DNA of 64,000 bases from Thiohalocapsa sp. PB-PSB1 (GCA_016745215.1 CP050890.1:6262001-6326000), one strand, 5' to 3'; shown: positions 1 to 8,757, counted from the first letter of the stretch. Notes: generated by a model not told the origin, from the letters alone. Numbers and translations are program-made.

Positions 1-299
1 AGCTGCCCGCTGATCAGCTTCAATAAGGTCGTCTTACCGGTACCGGACGGCCCCATGATTGCAGTTACCTGGCCGCGCGCGATATCAAGATCGATGCTAT
101 CGAGAATGACCCGGCCATCCAGCGCAAAACACAGGTTTCGAATCTTAACTAATGGTTCTAATGAACTTTCTGATGATTCAGGCTCTAATAATTTGTCTTC
201 ACTAGGTTTTTTGATTTCCCCGGTCGCGGCATCCGTGGCTGGTAGAATCGATTCACGACTGATCATTTCATTATGTTTCGAAAAACGCTCCGGACCCAT
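1..299 (-). CDS. mlaF: MlaF-like phospholipid ABC transporter ATPase (N-terminal part, runs off the window)
   Basis: Only the first 99 residues are in the window; the gene continues beyond position 1. A Walker A motif GPSGTGKT lies at residues 83-90, preceded by RGQVTAIMGPSGTGKTTLL, the form seen in MlaF, the ATPase of the MlaFEDB complex that moves phospholipids between the inner and outer membranes. The chosen start has AAGGAG about 10 bases upstream. Compared with the family there are roughly 45 extra polar, acidic N-terminal residues before the ATPase fold begins near residue 50. It is divergent from the kdsC-lpt genes; in enterobacteria mla and kdsC-lpt lie in one run, so the neighbourhood is conserved but rearranged. 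The family call is good; specificity is inferred from motif context. Confidence 0.8.
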   Translation of the reverse strand, partial: MGPERFSKHNEMISRESILPATDAATGEIKKPSEDKLLEPESSESSLEPLVKIRNLCFALDGRVILDSIDLDIARGQVTAIMGPSGTGKTTLLKLISGQ

Positions 300-494
300 A
301 TGCGATTCTCCTTGAAAAATACAAATGCTTGGCATTGTCGATGCCGGAGTGGCGCGACGTCAAGCGGTGCCGATGCCGACATCAATAGCCGATCAAAATT
401 GTGCCCAAGCCAATAGACGGCGCAAGAATACTCGAGTCACTATGCAACAACAAGTTGACAGCTTTGTTTGAATGATGATGTCGGGATAGAACGA

Positions 495-1031
495 TCAGCG
501 CCTTCCCATCAATGCGATCAGTTGTTGCCAGGCATCAAGTTCGCTAGCTGTGGGAGTGTCGAGGATGACGAGACAGTGCCTGTGCGGGAGTGCATCGAGC
601 CAGCCTCGTGCGCTGCGCAAGTCAGTGTTGAGCGGTCTAGGTGCCAACAATGCGATACCTTCAGGCTCGGTGGCCTGTGGTGCCAGCAACCATCGCAGGT
701 TCCGGCAATCCCGAGGTACATGTTTCGGTTGATCCATCACGAATGCGGCCAAGGCCGGCCCAAGCGCCGCCGCAGCGCGCATGCGCGCATGCTGATCGGA
801 AGTCGCCGGGCAGTCCAGGAAAAAGCGAAAGCCAGCGTGCACATCAGCGCGCCAGTCGGAAAGTTCGTGCACCGAGCGCTCCTGCCACAGCGCGGCCGGC
901 ACCAGTACCGCCGGGAAGGCGTTGGCAAAGTAAGTCAACCGCCAATCTTCGGGTAAGTCGTCCGGGTAGAAGGTATCGGCATCGGCGAGTGACCACCAGC
1001 CCTCAGGAACACACTCCATCAAGGATTGCAT
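495..1031 (-). CDS. Conserved-looking hypothetical protein, 178 aa
   Basis: I do not recognise this protein with confidence. The reading frame is open for 237 codons, but the start at 1031 is preferred because AAGGTG lies about 11 bases upstream and the extra upstream residues look non-coding. The N-terminal part (FYPDDLPEDW, then an F-A-V-L-V-P run) faintly resembles the opening of DUF72 TIM-barrel proteins, but the protein is much shorter than that family and has no clear remaining barrel motifs. It is soluble, with no signal peptide or membrane segment, and rich in Ala, Leu and Pro. It lies between mlaF and kdsC, on the same strand as mlaF and about 195 bases downstream of mlaF's start, so it is transcribed divergently from kdsC. 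It may be a diverged or truncated DUF72 relative, or a lineage-specific protein. Confidence 0.55.
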   Translation of the reverse strand: MQSLMECVPEGWWSLADADTFYPDDLPEDWRLTYFANAFPAVLVPAALWQERSVHELSDWRADVHAGFRFFLDCPATSDQHARMRAAAALGPALAAFVMDQPKHVPRDCRNLRWLLAPQATEPEGIALLAPRPLNTDLRSARGWLDALPHRHCLVILDTPTASELDAWQQLIALMGRR

Positions 1032-1248
1032 AATGTCTAAACACCTTGAAAAAAAGCGATTGGCAGATTTACAAAAATTGCCTGCCTGGCCAACATAAAG
1101 ACGGTTGATGCCAGCTTGGGTGCGGCGCGCTGTCTTGCGCTGCCGAAAAACTTTTCGACAACCGCTGGTCAAGCGTCCGCGACCGGTTATTATACGTCTT
1201 GCGATCACAACCTGAGCCGCACCGAACTAGCAGACGCGGGGGACACCG

Positions 1249-1770
1249 ATGCAAGATCCGATCGAACGCGCAAAACCGATTCAGGTAGTCGTCTTCGACG
1301 TCGACGGCGTACTCACGGACGGCAGCCTTTTTCTCGGAGACGACGGCCAGGAGTACAAGGCTTTCAACTCCCGCGACGGCCATGGAATGGTTATGCTGCG
1401 CCAAACCGGGGTAACGCTGGCAATCATCACCGGGCGCCGTTCAGAGGTGGTTCGAATCCGCATGCAGAGCCTCGGCGTTCAGCATGTATTTCAAGGACGC
1501 AGGGACAAGTTGCCGGCTTATGAGCATCTCAAGGAAAAACTCGGCGTCAACGATGTGCAGGTGGCCTATGTCGGAGATGACGTGGTCGACCTACCGGTCA
1601 TGAGCCGCGTTGGACTTGCAGTGGCGGTAGCGGATGCGCATCCGCTCGTGCTCGAACACGCGCACTGGCATACACCTCACCCGGGTGGGCGGGGGGCCGC
1701 TCGCGATGTCTGCGAACTCATTATGCGTGCTCAGGGTCATCTCGACAGCATGCTTGCCGGCTATCTGTAA
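1249..1770 (+). CDS. kdsC: 3-deoxy-D-manno-octulosonate 8-phosphate phosphatase KdsC
   Basis: KdsC removes phosphate from Kdo-8-phosphate in the cytoplasm to give Kdo, the sugar that links lipid A to the LPS core. The 173-residue length matches the family. The HAD motif I FDVDGVLTDG occurs near residues 15-24 with both catalytic Asp residues, motif II is in AIITGRRS, and the motif IV acidic pair is in YVGDDVVDLPVM. As in all KdsC proteins there is no large cap domain; these enzymes work as tetramers. GGGGGACACC precedes the ATG. It is the first gene of a same-strand run kdsC-lptC-lptA-lptB, the classical arrangement. kdsD is not adjacent here. Confidence 0.95.
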   Translation: MQDPIERAKPIQVVVFDVDGVLTDGSLFLGDDGQEYKAFNSRDGHGMVMLRQTGVTLAIITGRRSEVVRIRMQSLGVQHVFQGRRDKLPAYEHLKEKLGVNDVQVAYVGDDVVDLPVMSRVGLAVAVADAHPLVLEHAHWHTPHPGGRGAARDVCELIMRAQGHLDSMLAGYL

Positions 1771-1818
1771 CGCACTCGAGCCCGGCAAAGGCGACGATAT
1801 GGGTCGGTTTTCGGCGTA

Positions 1819-2406
1819 ATGCTTTCGATGTCGCTGAACTCCCGGGAACTGATCATCGGTGTTCTGCTGGGCCTCGTTGGGCTGCTGGCATGGTGGTACA
1901 GTACCCAACTGGTGCTGGAGCCTGAGGCCATATCGGCAGGCAAGCGTAAGCCCGACTATGTGGTCGAGGATCTAGTCGGAGTCACAATGGATGAACAGGG
2001 TAGACCTGATCGAACCCTCCAAACGCCGCAATTGCGACATTTTCCAGACGATGACAGCATCGAGCTGGATGAACCTCATCTCCAGATCTTTAACGACACA
2101 GCACCGCCATGGCATATCCGTTCCGAGCGCGGATGGGTATCGGCTGACGGTGAGGAGTTGTTGATGCAAGGAAGGGTGCGTGCTGAGCGTAAGTCGACCG
2201 CCGATTTGGAACCGATGACGCTGATGACCAGCGAGATGTTATTGTTGCCAGACATGGATTATGCGGAGACCGATCGCTACACCGAGTTGGATCGAGGGGA
2301 AGACTGGGCGGGTGCGAACGATGGCATGCAAATCTGGTTTGCAGAGCCAATGCGCATGCGAATGTTCGGCCGAACCAGAATTCGCTTTGCAACAACAGAC
2401 GATTGA
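1819..2406 (+). CDS. lptC: LPS export system protein LptC
   Basis: LptC is the bitopic inner-membrane part of the Lpt bridge; it receives LPS from LptB2FG and passes it to LptA. The 195-residue product has one N-terminal membrane segment (about residues 10-28, LIIGVLLGLVGLLAWWY), then a periplasmic beta-rich domain with typical LptC features such as the PDYVVEDLVG region and LTSEMLLLPD-like hairpins. It begins 48 bases after kdsC and is followed by lptA and lptB in the order found across gammaproteobacteria. A second ATG three codons downstream is also possible. The family is divergent in sequence, so position and topology carry much of the identification. Confidence 0.9.
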   Translation: MLSMSLNSRELIIGVLLGLVGLLAWWYSTQLVLEPEAISAGKRKPDYVVEDLVGVTMDEQGRPDRTLQTPQLRHFPDDDSIELDEPHLQIFNDTAPPWHIRSERGWVSADGEELLMQGRVRAERKSTADLEPMTLMTSEMLLLPDMDYAETDRYTELDRGEDWAGANDGMQIWFAEPMRMRMFGRTRIRFATTDD

Positions 2407-2461
2407 CCTCGAACCTGATGCAGATGCGCACGAAAGTGCCGATGGAGAGGAGTTTCCACAC

Positions 2462-3049
2462 ATGATTTGCCAAAACGACTGCGGGATCACAAAACAGAGA
2501 CGCTCGTGGAAGCCGAGCAAGCGGTCGCGTTGGCAAGCGCAGACTTTGTTTTCTCAACCAGTGATTTGGCTGTTGGCGATGGGGCTGTGGATAACATGTC
2601 CGGCGTTCGCTCTTGACGAAGACCAGGATCAGCCGATCTACATCGAGGCGGACGCCGCCGAGCTCGACGATAAGCAGTCCATCAGCCTGTACCTGGGCAA
2701 TGTGGAAGTGGAGCAAGGAAGTATGCGTATCTTTGCCGATGAGGTATTGGTACATCATCGGGCAAATCGACAGCCGCAGAAAATCATCGCCATCGGCAAG
2801 CCGGTGCGCTACCGTCAGGCACTTGATGATGATCCCAACGATGTCAAAGGCCGCGCCCTGCGGATGGAGTACGAAGCCGACCGCGATGAAATCACACTGA
2901 TCGATGAAGCCGAACTCACGCAGGGAGAGGACCGTTTCGCCAGTGACCGCATCGTCTACAATCGCATCACCGCGCGCGTGACCGCTGGCAGTAGTGCGCA
3001 GGGTCGAGAACGCGTCAGAATTCGAATCGATCGTCCAGAAGCGCAATGA
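2462..3049 (+). CDS. lptA: LPS transport periplasmic protein LptA
   Basis: LptA forms the periplasmic beta-jellyroll filament that carries LPS to the outer membrane. The frame is open further upstream, but the ATG at 2462 has a strong GAGAGGAG about 10 bases before it and gives 195 residues. A signal peptide is visible: basic N-terminus, hydrophobic core around PVIWLLAMGLWI, and likely cleavage after AFA, before LDEDQDQPI. The mature part has the OstA/LptA pattern: PIYIEAD, LYLGNVEVEQGSMRIFADE, and a later VTAG segment. The stop overlaps the lptB start by four bases (ATGA), which implies translational coupling. The mature domain is a normal length for the family. Confidence 0.93.
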   Translation: MICQNDCGITKQRRSWKPSKRSRWQAQTLFSQPVIWLLAMGLWITCPAFALDEDQDQPIYIEADAAELDDKQSISLYLGNVEVEQGSMRIFADEVLVHHRANRQPQKIIAIGKPVRYRQALDDDPNDVKGRALRMEYEADRDEITLIDEAELTQGEDRFASDRIVYNRITARVTAGSSAQGRERVRIRIDRPEAQ

Positions 3050-3771
3050 CAACGCTGATCGCAAAGGGATTAGCCAAGAGCTATCGGCGTCGGCGGGTTG
3101 TCAATGGCGTCAGTGTCAGTGTCGATGCAGGCGAGGTGGTCGGTCTGCTCGGACCAAATGGTGCGGGCAAAACCACCAGTTTTTACATGATTGTGGGTCT
3201 GGTAGCCGCCGATGCCGGCAACATTTGCCTTGATGGCGAAGATATCACGCTGCGTCCCATGCACGCGCGCGCGCGCCGCGGCTTAAGCTATCTGGCGCAG
3301 GAAGCATCCGTGTTCCGCAAACTCAAGGCACGGGAAAATCTGATGGCGGTATTAGAAATGCGCAGGGATCTCAGCCGAAACCAGCAACGTCAACGCTGCG
3401 AGCAGCTGCTTGATGAGTTGGGCATTGCGCATGTCAGCGAGTCCATGGCATTGAGTCTATCCGGCGGCGAGCGCCGCCGACTCGAGATTGCCCGCGCACT
3501 CGCCGTGGAACCCAAGGTCATGCTTCTCGACGAGCCCTTTGCTGGTGTTGATCCGATCGCCGTGGGCGAAATCAAGACCATCATTTCTCACCTCCGATCA
3601 CGCCGCATCGGTGTGCTGATCACTGACCACAATGTACGGGAAACCCTGGATATCTGTAATCGCGCTTACATCATCAGCGAAGGTAGCGTCATTGCCGAAG
3701 GCTCGCCATCGGCATTACTGCAAAATAACCGAGTGCGTAAGGTCTATCTTGGCGAGGATTTTCGACTTTGA
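3046..3771 (+). CDS. lptB: LPS export ABC transporter ATPase LptB
   Basis: LptB hydrolyses ATP to power extraction of LPS by LptFG. The 241 residues carry Walker A GPNGAGKT at 36-43, a Q-loop in LAQEASVF, the ABC signature LSGGERRRLEIARAL and Walker B VMLLDEPFAGVDP, followed by the switch His in LITDHNVRETLDI. The order and spacing are those of LptB rather than of amino-acid ABC ATPases. It overlaps lptA by four bases. About 160 bases separate it from rpoN, which also follows lptB in many proteobacteria. Confidence 0.97.
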   Translation: MTTLIAKGLAKSYRRRRVVNGVSVSVDAGEVVGLLGPNGAGKTTSFYMIVGLVAADAGNICLDGEDITLRPMHARARRGLSYLAQEASVFRKLKARENLMAVLEMRRDLSRNQQRQRCEQLLDELGIAHVSESMALSLSGGERRRLEIARALAVEPKVMLLDEPFAGVDPIAVGEIKTIISHLRSRRIGVLITDHNVRETLDICNRAYIISEGSVIAEGSPSALLQNNRVRKVYLGEDFRL

Positions 3772-3934
3772 GGGTCGGCAATATGCTTAGCGTCAGCAGC
3801 ACTGCACGCGCGTCGCGTAACAGAGCCCTTATCAATTGCCGCCCCGTGACTCGATTCGCTATAGTCGCTATGATTTCGGCTAGAATCTATGTATATACCA
3901 CTCAACTCATGTACCAGCCCGCAGAGCGGTCTCA

Positions 3935-5383
3935 ATGAAACAGACCATTCAACTGCGTCTCGGTCAGCAGCTGACCATGACTCCTCAGCTGCAGCAAGCC
4001 ATCAAGCTGCTGCAGCTGTCCACTCTCGACTTGCAACGAGAGATTCAGGATGCGCTGGAATCCAATCTGATGCTGGAAAATGCCGATGACGCCGACCTCA
4101 ATGCTGACAGCGATCTCGCCAACCTGCGGTCCCAAACCACGGACGCCCGGGTAGACAATGAATTACATCCCGAGCGCACGGCCATCCCCGACGAACTTCC
4201 GGTAGATAGCAACTGGAGTGACACATTCGACAGCTACAGCGCACCGGTCGCAGCTGCTGGGGATACCAATTTCGATCCTTTTGCACAACAATCACGACCG
4301 CAAACTCTGTACGATCATCTTGCCTGGCAGCTCAACCTCGCTAAGTTCGTGCCTCGTGATCGCGCCATTGCTGAAGCGCTGATCGACAGCATTGATGCTG
4401 ACGGATATCTCCGGCTCGATCTGGCAGATTTGTTGGAGTCCCTGGACGATACCGAGCTCGAGCTGGATGAAATCGAAGCTGTCCTGCATCGCATTCAATC
4501 CTTCGACCCGACCGGTGTCGCTGCTCGCAGCTTGCAGGAATGCTTATTGCTGCAGTTAGCTCAGTTGCCGCCCGCGCAACCCTTTCGCGACCATGCCATC
4601 CTGATTTGTAAGCATCATTTCCCGGCGTTATCGCGCAACGATCTTGACGATCTGCGCCGACACACCAAGCTGTCGCCTGAAGATTTGGGCCAGGCGTTGG
4701 TGCTGATCCGTTCCATGCACCCGAGGCCGGGGACTCTGGTCGCAGACATCCGCCCCGAATACGTTATCCCGGATGTCATCGTACGTAGGACTGCTGGCGA
4801 ATGGCAGGTCGAGCTGAATTCAGAAATAACGCCTAGACTGAGAGTAAATGCGGACTATGCGAAATTGATTCGTCGTGCCGATGATGCACCGGATAACACC
4901 TGTATGAAAACACACTTGCAAGAGGCTCGTTGGTTTATCAAGAGTCTCGCAAGCCGTAACGATACCGTCTTGCGCGTGGCGGCTAAAATCGTTGAACTAC
5001 AACAGGATTTTTTCGACTACGGCGAAGAAGCAATGAAACCCTTGGTGCTTCGCGACGTAGCCGATTCGCTGGAATTGCACGAGTCCACGGTCTCTCGCGT
5101 GACCACGCAGAAGTATATGTACACGCCACGCGGCACCCTGGAGTTTAAGTTCTTTTTTTCCAGCCATGTCAATACCGCATCCGGAGGCGAATGCTCTTCC
5201 ACTGCAATTCGCGCCTTCATCCGCAAATTGGTTGCCGCGGAAATTCCTAATAAACCATTGAGTGATAACAAGATTGCCGGCATCCTTACGGATCAAGGCA
5301 TCAACGTGGCGCGACGCACCGTCGCCAAATACCGCGAGGCAATGGGTATTCCACCCTCAAACGAGCGCAAGCGCCTGGCCTAA
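3935..5383 (+). CDS. rpoN: RNA polymerase sigma-54 factor RpoN
   Basis: RpoN directs RNA polymerase to -24/-12 promoters and needs an ATP-driven activator of the NtrC class. The 482 residues show region I (start MKQTIQLRLGQQLTMTPQLQ, Gln- and Leu-rich), an acidic region II around residues 50-110, the core-binding domain, and near the C-terminus the RpoN box in ARRTVAKYRE that reads the -24 element. The length matches E. coli RpoN (477). It is followed by hpf with 52 bases between. An enhancer-binding protein that should depend on it, PrsR, is encoded at 38.5-39.9 kb in this window. Confidence 0.97.
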   Translation: MKQTIQLRLGQQLTMTPQLQQAIKLLQLSTLDLQREIQDALESNLMLENADDADLNADSDLANLRSQTTDARVDNELHPERTAIPDELPVDSNWSDTFDSYSAPVAAAGDTNFDPFAQQSRPQTLYDHLAWQLNLAKFVPRDRAIAEALIDSIDADGYLRLDLADLLESLDDTELELDEIEAVLHRIQSFDPTGVAARSLQECLLLQLAQLPPAQPFRDHAILICKHHFPALSRNDLDDLRRHTKLSPEDLGQALVLIRSMHPRPGTLVADIRPEYVIPDVIVRRTAGEWQVELNSEITPRLRVNADYAKLIRRADDAPDNTCMKTHLQEARWFIKSLASRNDTVLRVAAKIVELQQDFFDYGEEAMKPLVLRDVADSLELHESTVSRVTTQKYMYTPRGTLEFKFFFSSHVNTASGGECSSTAIRAFIRKLVAAEIPNKPLSDNKIAGILTDQGINVARRTVAKYREAMGIPPSNERKRLA

Positions 5384-5435
5384 GGACAATTGGTCCACGG
5401 ACGCCTATGGCACCTGCAAACACTGGAGTGAGACT

Positions 5436-5849
5436 ATGCAAATCAACTTGACCGGACATCATGTCGATATCACCGAGCCACTGAAGGGCTACGTCGACAC
5501 TAAGTTCGACCGTCTTGCCCGGCATTTCGATCACATGATCAACGTCCATGTCATCTTAAGCGTCGAGAAACTAAGGCAAAAAGCTGAGGCTACCTTGAAA
5601 ATCAATGGCGCCAACGTATTTGCCGACTCGGTGCATGAAGATATGTATGCTGCCATTGATGGGCTCATCGACAAGCTTGACCGCCAAGTTATCAAGTATA
5701 AGGAAAAGCGCCAAAACCACCGCGGCAGCGCGCAAAGGGTCATGGTCGAAGAAGTGGATGTCAAACTGCCACCGGAAGAACGATTGCCAGACGATCTATC
5801 GCCAGACGATCTGTCATTGGAAGATCTGGAACAACAGCCACATACCTGA
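5436..5849 (+). CDS. hpf: Ribosome hibernation promoting factor HPF (short form with acidic tail)
   Basis: HPF binds the 30S subunit and helps ribosomes dimerise into inactive 100S particles when growth stops. The start at 5436 has GGAGTG upstream. The first ~95 residues follow the HPF/RaiA fold: MQINLTGHHVDITEPLKGYV, then basic surface residues in the C-terminal helix (DRQVIKYKEKRQNHRG). About 40 more residues form an acidic tail with near-repeats LPDDLSPDDLSLEDL. At 137 residues it is longer than E. coli HPF (95) but lacks the full dimerisation domain of long-form HPF. It lies between rpoN and ptsN, the usual place. A terminator follows 40 bases downstream. Confidence 0.93.
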   Translation: MQINLTGHHVDITEPLKGYVDTKFDRLARHFDHMINVHVILSVEKLRQKAEATLKINGANVFADSVHEDMYAAIDGLIDKLDRQVIKYKEKRQNHRGSAQRVMVEEVDVKLPPEERLPDDLSPDDLSLEDLEQQPHT

Positions 5850-5888
5850 CGTGGCGAGCCGACCGATGGCGGTCGGCGAGACGGGCAT

Positions 5889-5921
5889 GCCGGAGTCGGG
5901 TATAGCCGGCTCCGGCTTTTT
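5889..5921 (+). terminator. Rho-independent terminator after hpf
   Basis: A GC-rich hairpin pairs GCCGGAG (5889-5895) with CTCCGGC (5910-5916), extended inward by CGG/CCG around a short loop, and is followed at once by TTTTT. It sits about 40 bases after the hpf stop. It suggests that ptsN and the genes beyond are not simply read through from rpoN-hpf in this genome. Confidence 0.75.
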
Positions 5922-6099
5922 GGCTCTGAACGCGGCTCGCGGACAACCTACACCTGTGCGAGTACCGCCCGCTTTTCGACCGAACGATCTGCCGCTTCGC
6001 CGTGCACGGTGACCGAGCAGCCGCGGTGATAGGGGAGAGTCGGCGGCGGCATGATCAAGAGATCGAGAATGAACGAGTTTTAAGGGTATGCTGTCCTAT

Positions 6100-6230
6100 C
6101 TAGTGCAATGGTGCGGATGTCTCGCTATCGTTTCTGCTGTTTGTCGTCATTACTCATCGTGGGTTATCGATGACGACAACGACAACAACTGCAAATGGTC
6201 TCGCGACTTCCGCGGCAGAGCACGAGTTAG
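6100..6230 (-). mobile_element. S1 short inverted-repeat element, copy A (MITE-like)
   Basis: One of three copies of a non-coding unit of about 130-140 bp; the others start at 24958 and 33573 in the opposite orientation. The ends are related inverted repeats: one reads TAGTGC then TGGTGCGGATGTC, the other, read inward, GTGCTCTGCCGCGGAAGTC. The interior shares the near-constant string ACGACAAACAGCAGAAA (here on the minus strand). It has no coding capacity. The CTAG/TAG-bounded ends resemble elements using a TA target (IS630/Tc1-mariner type), but I see no full-length partner element in the window. It lies in the hpf-ptsN gap. Confidence 0.7.
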
Positions 6231-6260
6231 AACTGGCCATTGCGCGAGCGATAGTAGAGA

Positions 6261-6289
6261 TTAGGCGATTGCCGGAGAGAAATCGCCTC
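6261..6289. repeat. Remnant of an S2 element: two ends fused into a small hairpin
   Basis: TTAGGCGATTGCCGGAGAGA is the left end of the S2 family (compare 9152 onward) and runs directly into AAATCGCCT, the inverted right end, with the ~120-bp interior missing. AGGCGATT and AATCGCCT pair as an 8-bp stem. It looks like a deletion derivative that kept only the termini. It lies 30 bases from S1 copy A. The rest of the gap 5850-6380 holds the terminator described above and no gene I can support. Confidence 0.6.
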
Positions 6290-6380
6290 AAGCCCTAGCC
6301 AACAGAATCCAACACTTGCACCGACGCTGGTGCCGACGTCCTTTCAGCCACTGAACAATAAGCCGTGGAAACCATGTTCG

Positions 6381-6851
6381 ATGTTGTCCTCTGACCTGAT
6401 TACCGAGGCCCAAGTCCTCAGCCATTGTGACGTCACCAGTAAAAAGCGTCTGTTAGAAACCCTGGCAGAACTGCTCGCGGCGGCTGGACCCGAACTCAAC
6501 TCGGATGCTGTATTTGAACGGCTACTGGCGCGTGAACGCCTTGGCAGCACTGGCTTAGGCCATGGTATCGCCCTACCCCACGCTCGTATCGACACGGTCG
6601 ATATTCCAGTGGGAGCATTCGTACAGTTGCGCGATGGTGTTGATTTCGATGCCATAGACGATCAACCAGTGGATCTTGCTTTCGCTCTGCTGGTACCACA
6701 GACCGCTGATGAGCATCACCTGCAATTACTGGCGGAATTGGCAGAGAAGTTCAACGACCAATCATTGCGTCAGCAACTGCGTGATTGCAGCACGCGCGAC
6801 GAATTGTTCGCGCTTCTGACGCAACGGACAGCATCTACAGGTATCAAATGA
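6381..6851 (+). CDS. ptsN: PTS nitrogen-regulatory EIIA protein PtsN
   Basis: PtsN (EIIA-Ntr) is a phospho-relay output protein that tunes nitrogen, potassium and envelope functions rather than importing sugar. The frame is open from 6330, but the ATG at 6381 gives the usual N-terminus (MLSSDLITEAQVL) and 156 residues, against 163 in E. coli. The phosphorylated His is H67 in GIALPHARI, and the preceding RERLGSTGLGHG segment is typical. The stop overlaps the hprK start (ATGA), so the two are coupled. Upstream, about 530 bases of repeats and a terminator separate it from hpf, whereas in many relatives hpf and ptsN are nearly adjacent. Confidence 0.93.
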   Translation: MLSSDLITEAQVLSHCDVTSKKRLLETLAELLAAAGPELNSDAVFERLLARERLGSTGLGHGIALPHARIDTVDIPVGAFVQLRDGVDFDAIDDQPVDLAFALLVPQTADEHHLQLLAELAEKFNDQSLRQQLRDCSTRDELFALLTQRTASTGIK

Positions 6852-7846
6852 AGGCGGTTCACTCGTTACAGAACCTGGTCGAACAGGTTGGCTCAAGACT
6901 TTCTTTGCGCTGGATCACGCCGCCGCCATCGCAGTGCATCTCACTGGGCGTCAGCCGGGGTACGACCACGCAGCGCATGGTTGGTTCGCTGAATTGCATC
7001 CATCCGAATCTGCTTCAAGTTCTTGGGCAGGCAGAAATCGATCATCTCATGGACCTCAGCGCGCCGGCTTTCGATGAAACCATTGAACGATTGTTTGCAG
7101 CACGGCCAACCGCAATCATCTTCGCCTCTAATATCGAGCCACAAGCATTATTCCTCGAACTTGCAAAACAAACCGGAACGCCGCTGCTGGGCACATCCAT
7201 CAACGATTCCGAGGTGGTTGATCGGTTGCAGCATTTCCTGACTCACGCCCTGGCGGAACGCATCACCATACACGGAGTATTTCTGGAGGTGCTGGGCTTA
7301 GGTGTATTGTTGTTAGGCGATGCCGGCGTCGGCAAAAGTGAACTGGCCTTAGAGATGATTGCTCGCGGGCACCGCTTAATTGCCGACGATGCACCAGAGT
7401 TTGCACGCGTTGCCCCCGAGACTTTAGATGGAAGCTGCCCACCTGTGCTGCGCGATTTTCTAGAGGTACGAGGACTCGGCGTGCTCAATGTGCGCGCGAT
7501 GTTTGGCGAGGGTGCCGTCTGTCAGCACGAGACACTGAGTCTGATCGTCAGCATGCGTTGCTTCGATAGTGACGAACTAGCACAGATCGACCGCTTGAAA
7601 GGCAGCCATTCTACGCGAGTCATCCTCGGCGTTGCGGTGCCGGAAATCACTTTACCGGTGGCTCCAGGGCGCAACCTGGCGGTGCTGTTGGAGACCGCGG
7701 TGCGCAATCAAATCCTACGCACCCGCGGTTATGATGCCAGCATCGATTTAGTCGATCGTCAGGCTCGGGCTATTGAAAACGCTGGTGTAGAGCCGTCGAT
7801 TCCCGGTGTACATGTAACCAAATCGGCTTCAAACAGCCTGTTGTGA
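6848..7846 (+). CDS. hprK: HPr kinase/phosphorylase HprK
   Basis: HprK phosphorylates HPr on Ser46 and also removes that phosphate. The start at 6848 overlaps the ptsN stop; it gives 332 residues, near the family norm of about 310-320. Walker A GDAGVGKS is at residues 157-164, an IHG motif at 141-143, the Asp pair in LIADDAPEF near 180-181, and the HprK signature EVRGLGVLNVR downstream. In Gram-negatives it is not a catabolite-repression switch as in Firmicutes; here it sits with ptsN, rapZ, an EIIA, HPr and EI but no sugar permease. The target Ser46 is present in the HPr encoded at 9443-9712. Confidence 0.95.
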   Translation: MKAVHSLQNLVEQVGSRLSLRWITPPPSQCISLGVSRGTTTQRMVGSLNCIHPNLLQVLGQAEIDHLMDLSAPAFDETIERLFAARPTAIIFASNIEPQALFLELAKQTGTPLLGTSINDSEVVDRLQHFLTHALAERITIHGVFLEVLGLGVLLLGDAGVGKSELALEMIARGHRLIADDAPEFARVAPETLDGSCPPVLRDFLEVRGLGVLNVRAMFGEGAVCQHETLSLIVSMRCFDSDELAQIDRLKGSHSTRVILGVAVPEITLPVAPGRNLAVLLETAVRNQILRTRGYDASIDLVDRQARAIENAGVEPSIPGVHVTKSASNSLL

Positions 7847-7890
7847 GTAAGGCATATCGGTTCTGCAACCAAATGAGACCTGATCAAGCC

Positions 7891-8757
7891 ATGGATTTTA
7901 TCATCATCAGCGGATTGTCTGGGGCGGGCAAGAGCGTCGCGCTGGACACCTTGGAAGATATCGGCTATTTCTGCATCGATAATCTGCCGCTCTTTCTACT
8001 CCGAGAACTTGCGCTGGGATTGCAAACAAGTGGCCTTGGGCCTCATGGCGAGTACCTCGGCACTGCAGTTGGCATCGATGCCCGCAACCAACCCGATCAC
8101 CTTGCCGACCTACCAAGATTGATCGGCGAATTACGCCAGCACGGCATCAGTGGACGAGTCATCTTTCTTGATGCCGATACCGAGACGCTGATCAAACGCT
8201 TCAGCGAAACCCGCCGGAAACATCCGCTGACCAGTGATGAGCATTCGCTGCACGAGGCAATCGGGCTGGAGCGCCAGCTGCTCGAGCCACTGCGGCTGGT
8301 GGCCGAAACACAGATCGACACCACCCTGACCAATGTTCACGAGTTACGCGATCTGCTGCGCGAGCGTCTTATCGATAGCCGTGCAGTGCGAGCATCAGTT
8401 CTACTGCAGTCGTTCGGATTTAAAAACGGTGTTCCAAAAGGGGTTGATTTCGTGTTTGATGTGCGTTGTTTGCCTAATCCTCACTGGCAGGAACATCTGC
8501 GTTCTTTGACTGGACGTGATGCCTTGGTTGTGGAATTCTTGGAAAAGTCTCCGGAAGTGGAACTGATGCGCGTCGATCTGACAGGATTTCTCGATCGCTG
8601 GATACCGCGTTTCGAAACCGACGGACGCAGCTATTTGACCATTGCCATTGGCTGCACCGGCGGGCAACATCGTTCGGTCTATATGGTCGAGGCGCTGCGG
8701 CGTCATCTTGCCAAGCATGGGCACCAAGTATTGGTACGCCACCGGGAGTTGCCATGA
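7891..8757 (+). CDS. rapZ: RNase adapter protein RapZ
   Basis: RapZ is a nucleotide-binding protein; in E. coli it binds the sRNA GlmZ and presents it to RNase E, controlling glucosamine-6-phosphate synthesis. Here 288 residues from the ATG at 7891 match the E. coli length (284). Walker A GLSGAGKS is at 8-15, Walker B-like VIFLDADTETLIKRF follows, and the C-terminal domain has the conserved YLTIAIGCTGGQHRSVYM segment. An alternative GTG at 7843 would overlap the hprK stop (GTGA) and add 16 residues; coupling favours it, family length favours 7891. The stop overlaps the next gene by four bases. Confidence 0.93.
   Translation: MDFIIISGLSGAGKSVALDTLEDIGYFCIDNLPLFLLRELALGLQTSGLGPHGEYLGTAVGIDARNQPDHLADLPRLIGELRQHGISGRVIFLDADTETLIKRFSETRRKHPLTSDEHSLHEAIGLERQLLEPLRLVAETQIDTTLTNVHELRDLLRERLIDSRAVRASVLLQSFGFKNGVPKGVDFVFDVRCLPNPHWQEHLRSLTGRDALVVEFLEKSPEVELMRVDLTGFLDRWIPRFETDGRSYLTIAIGCTGGQHRSVYMVEALRRHLAKHGHQVLVRHRELP

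Noticed and set aside
468..1033. Plus-strand open frames opposite the hypothetical gene
   Set aside because: Shadow frames; no ribosome-binding site and unnatural composition, while the minus-strand frame has a good start.
2090..3064. 324-codon frame antisense to lptC-lptA
   Set aside because: Shadow of two well-supported genes; no recognisable domain.
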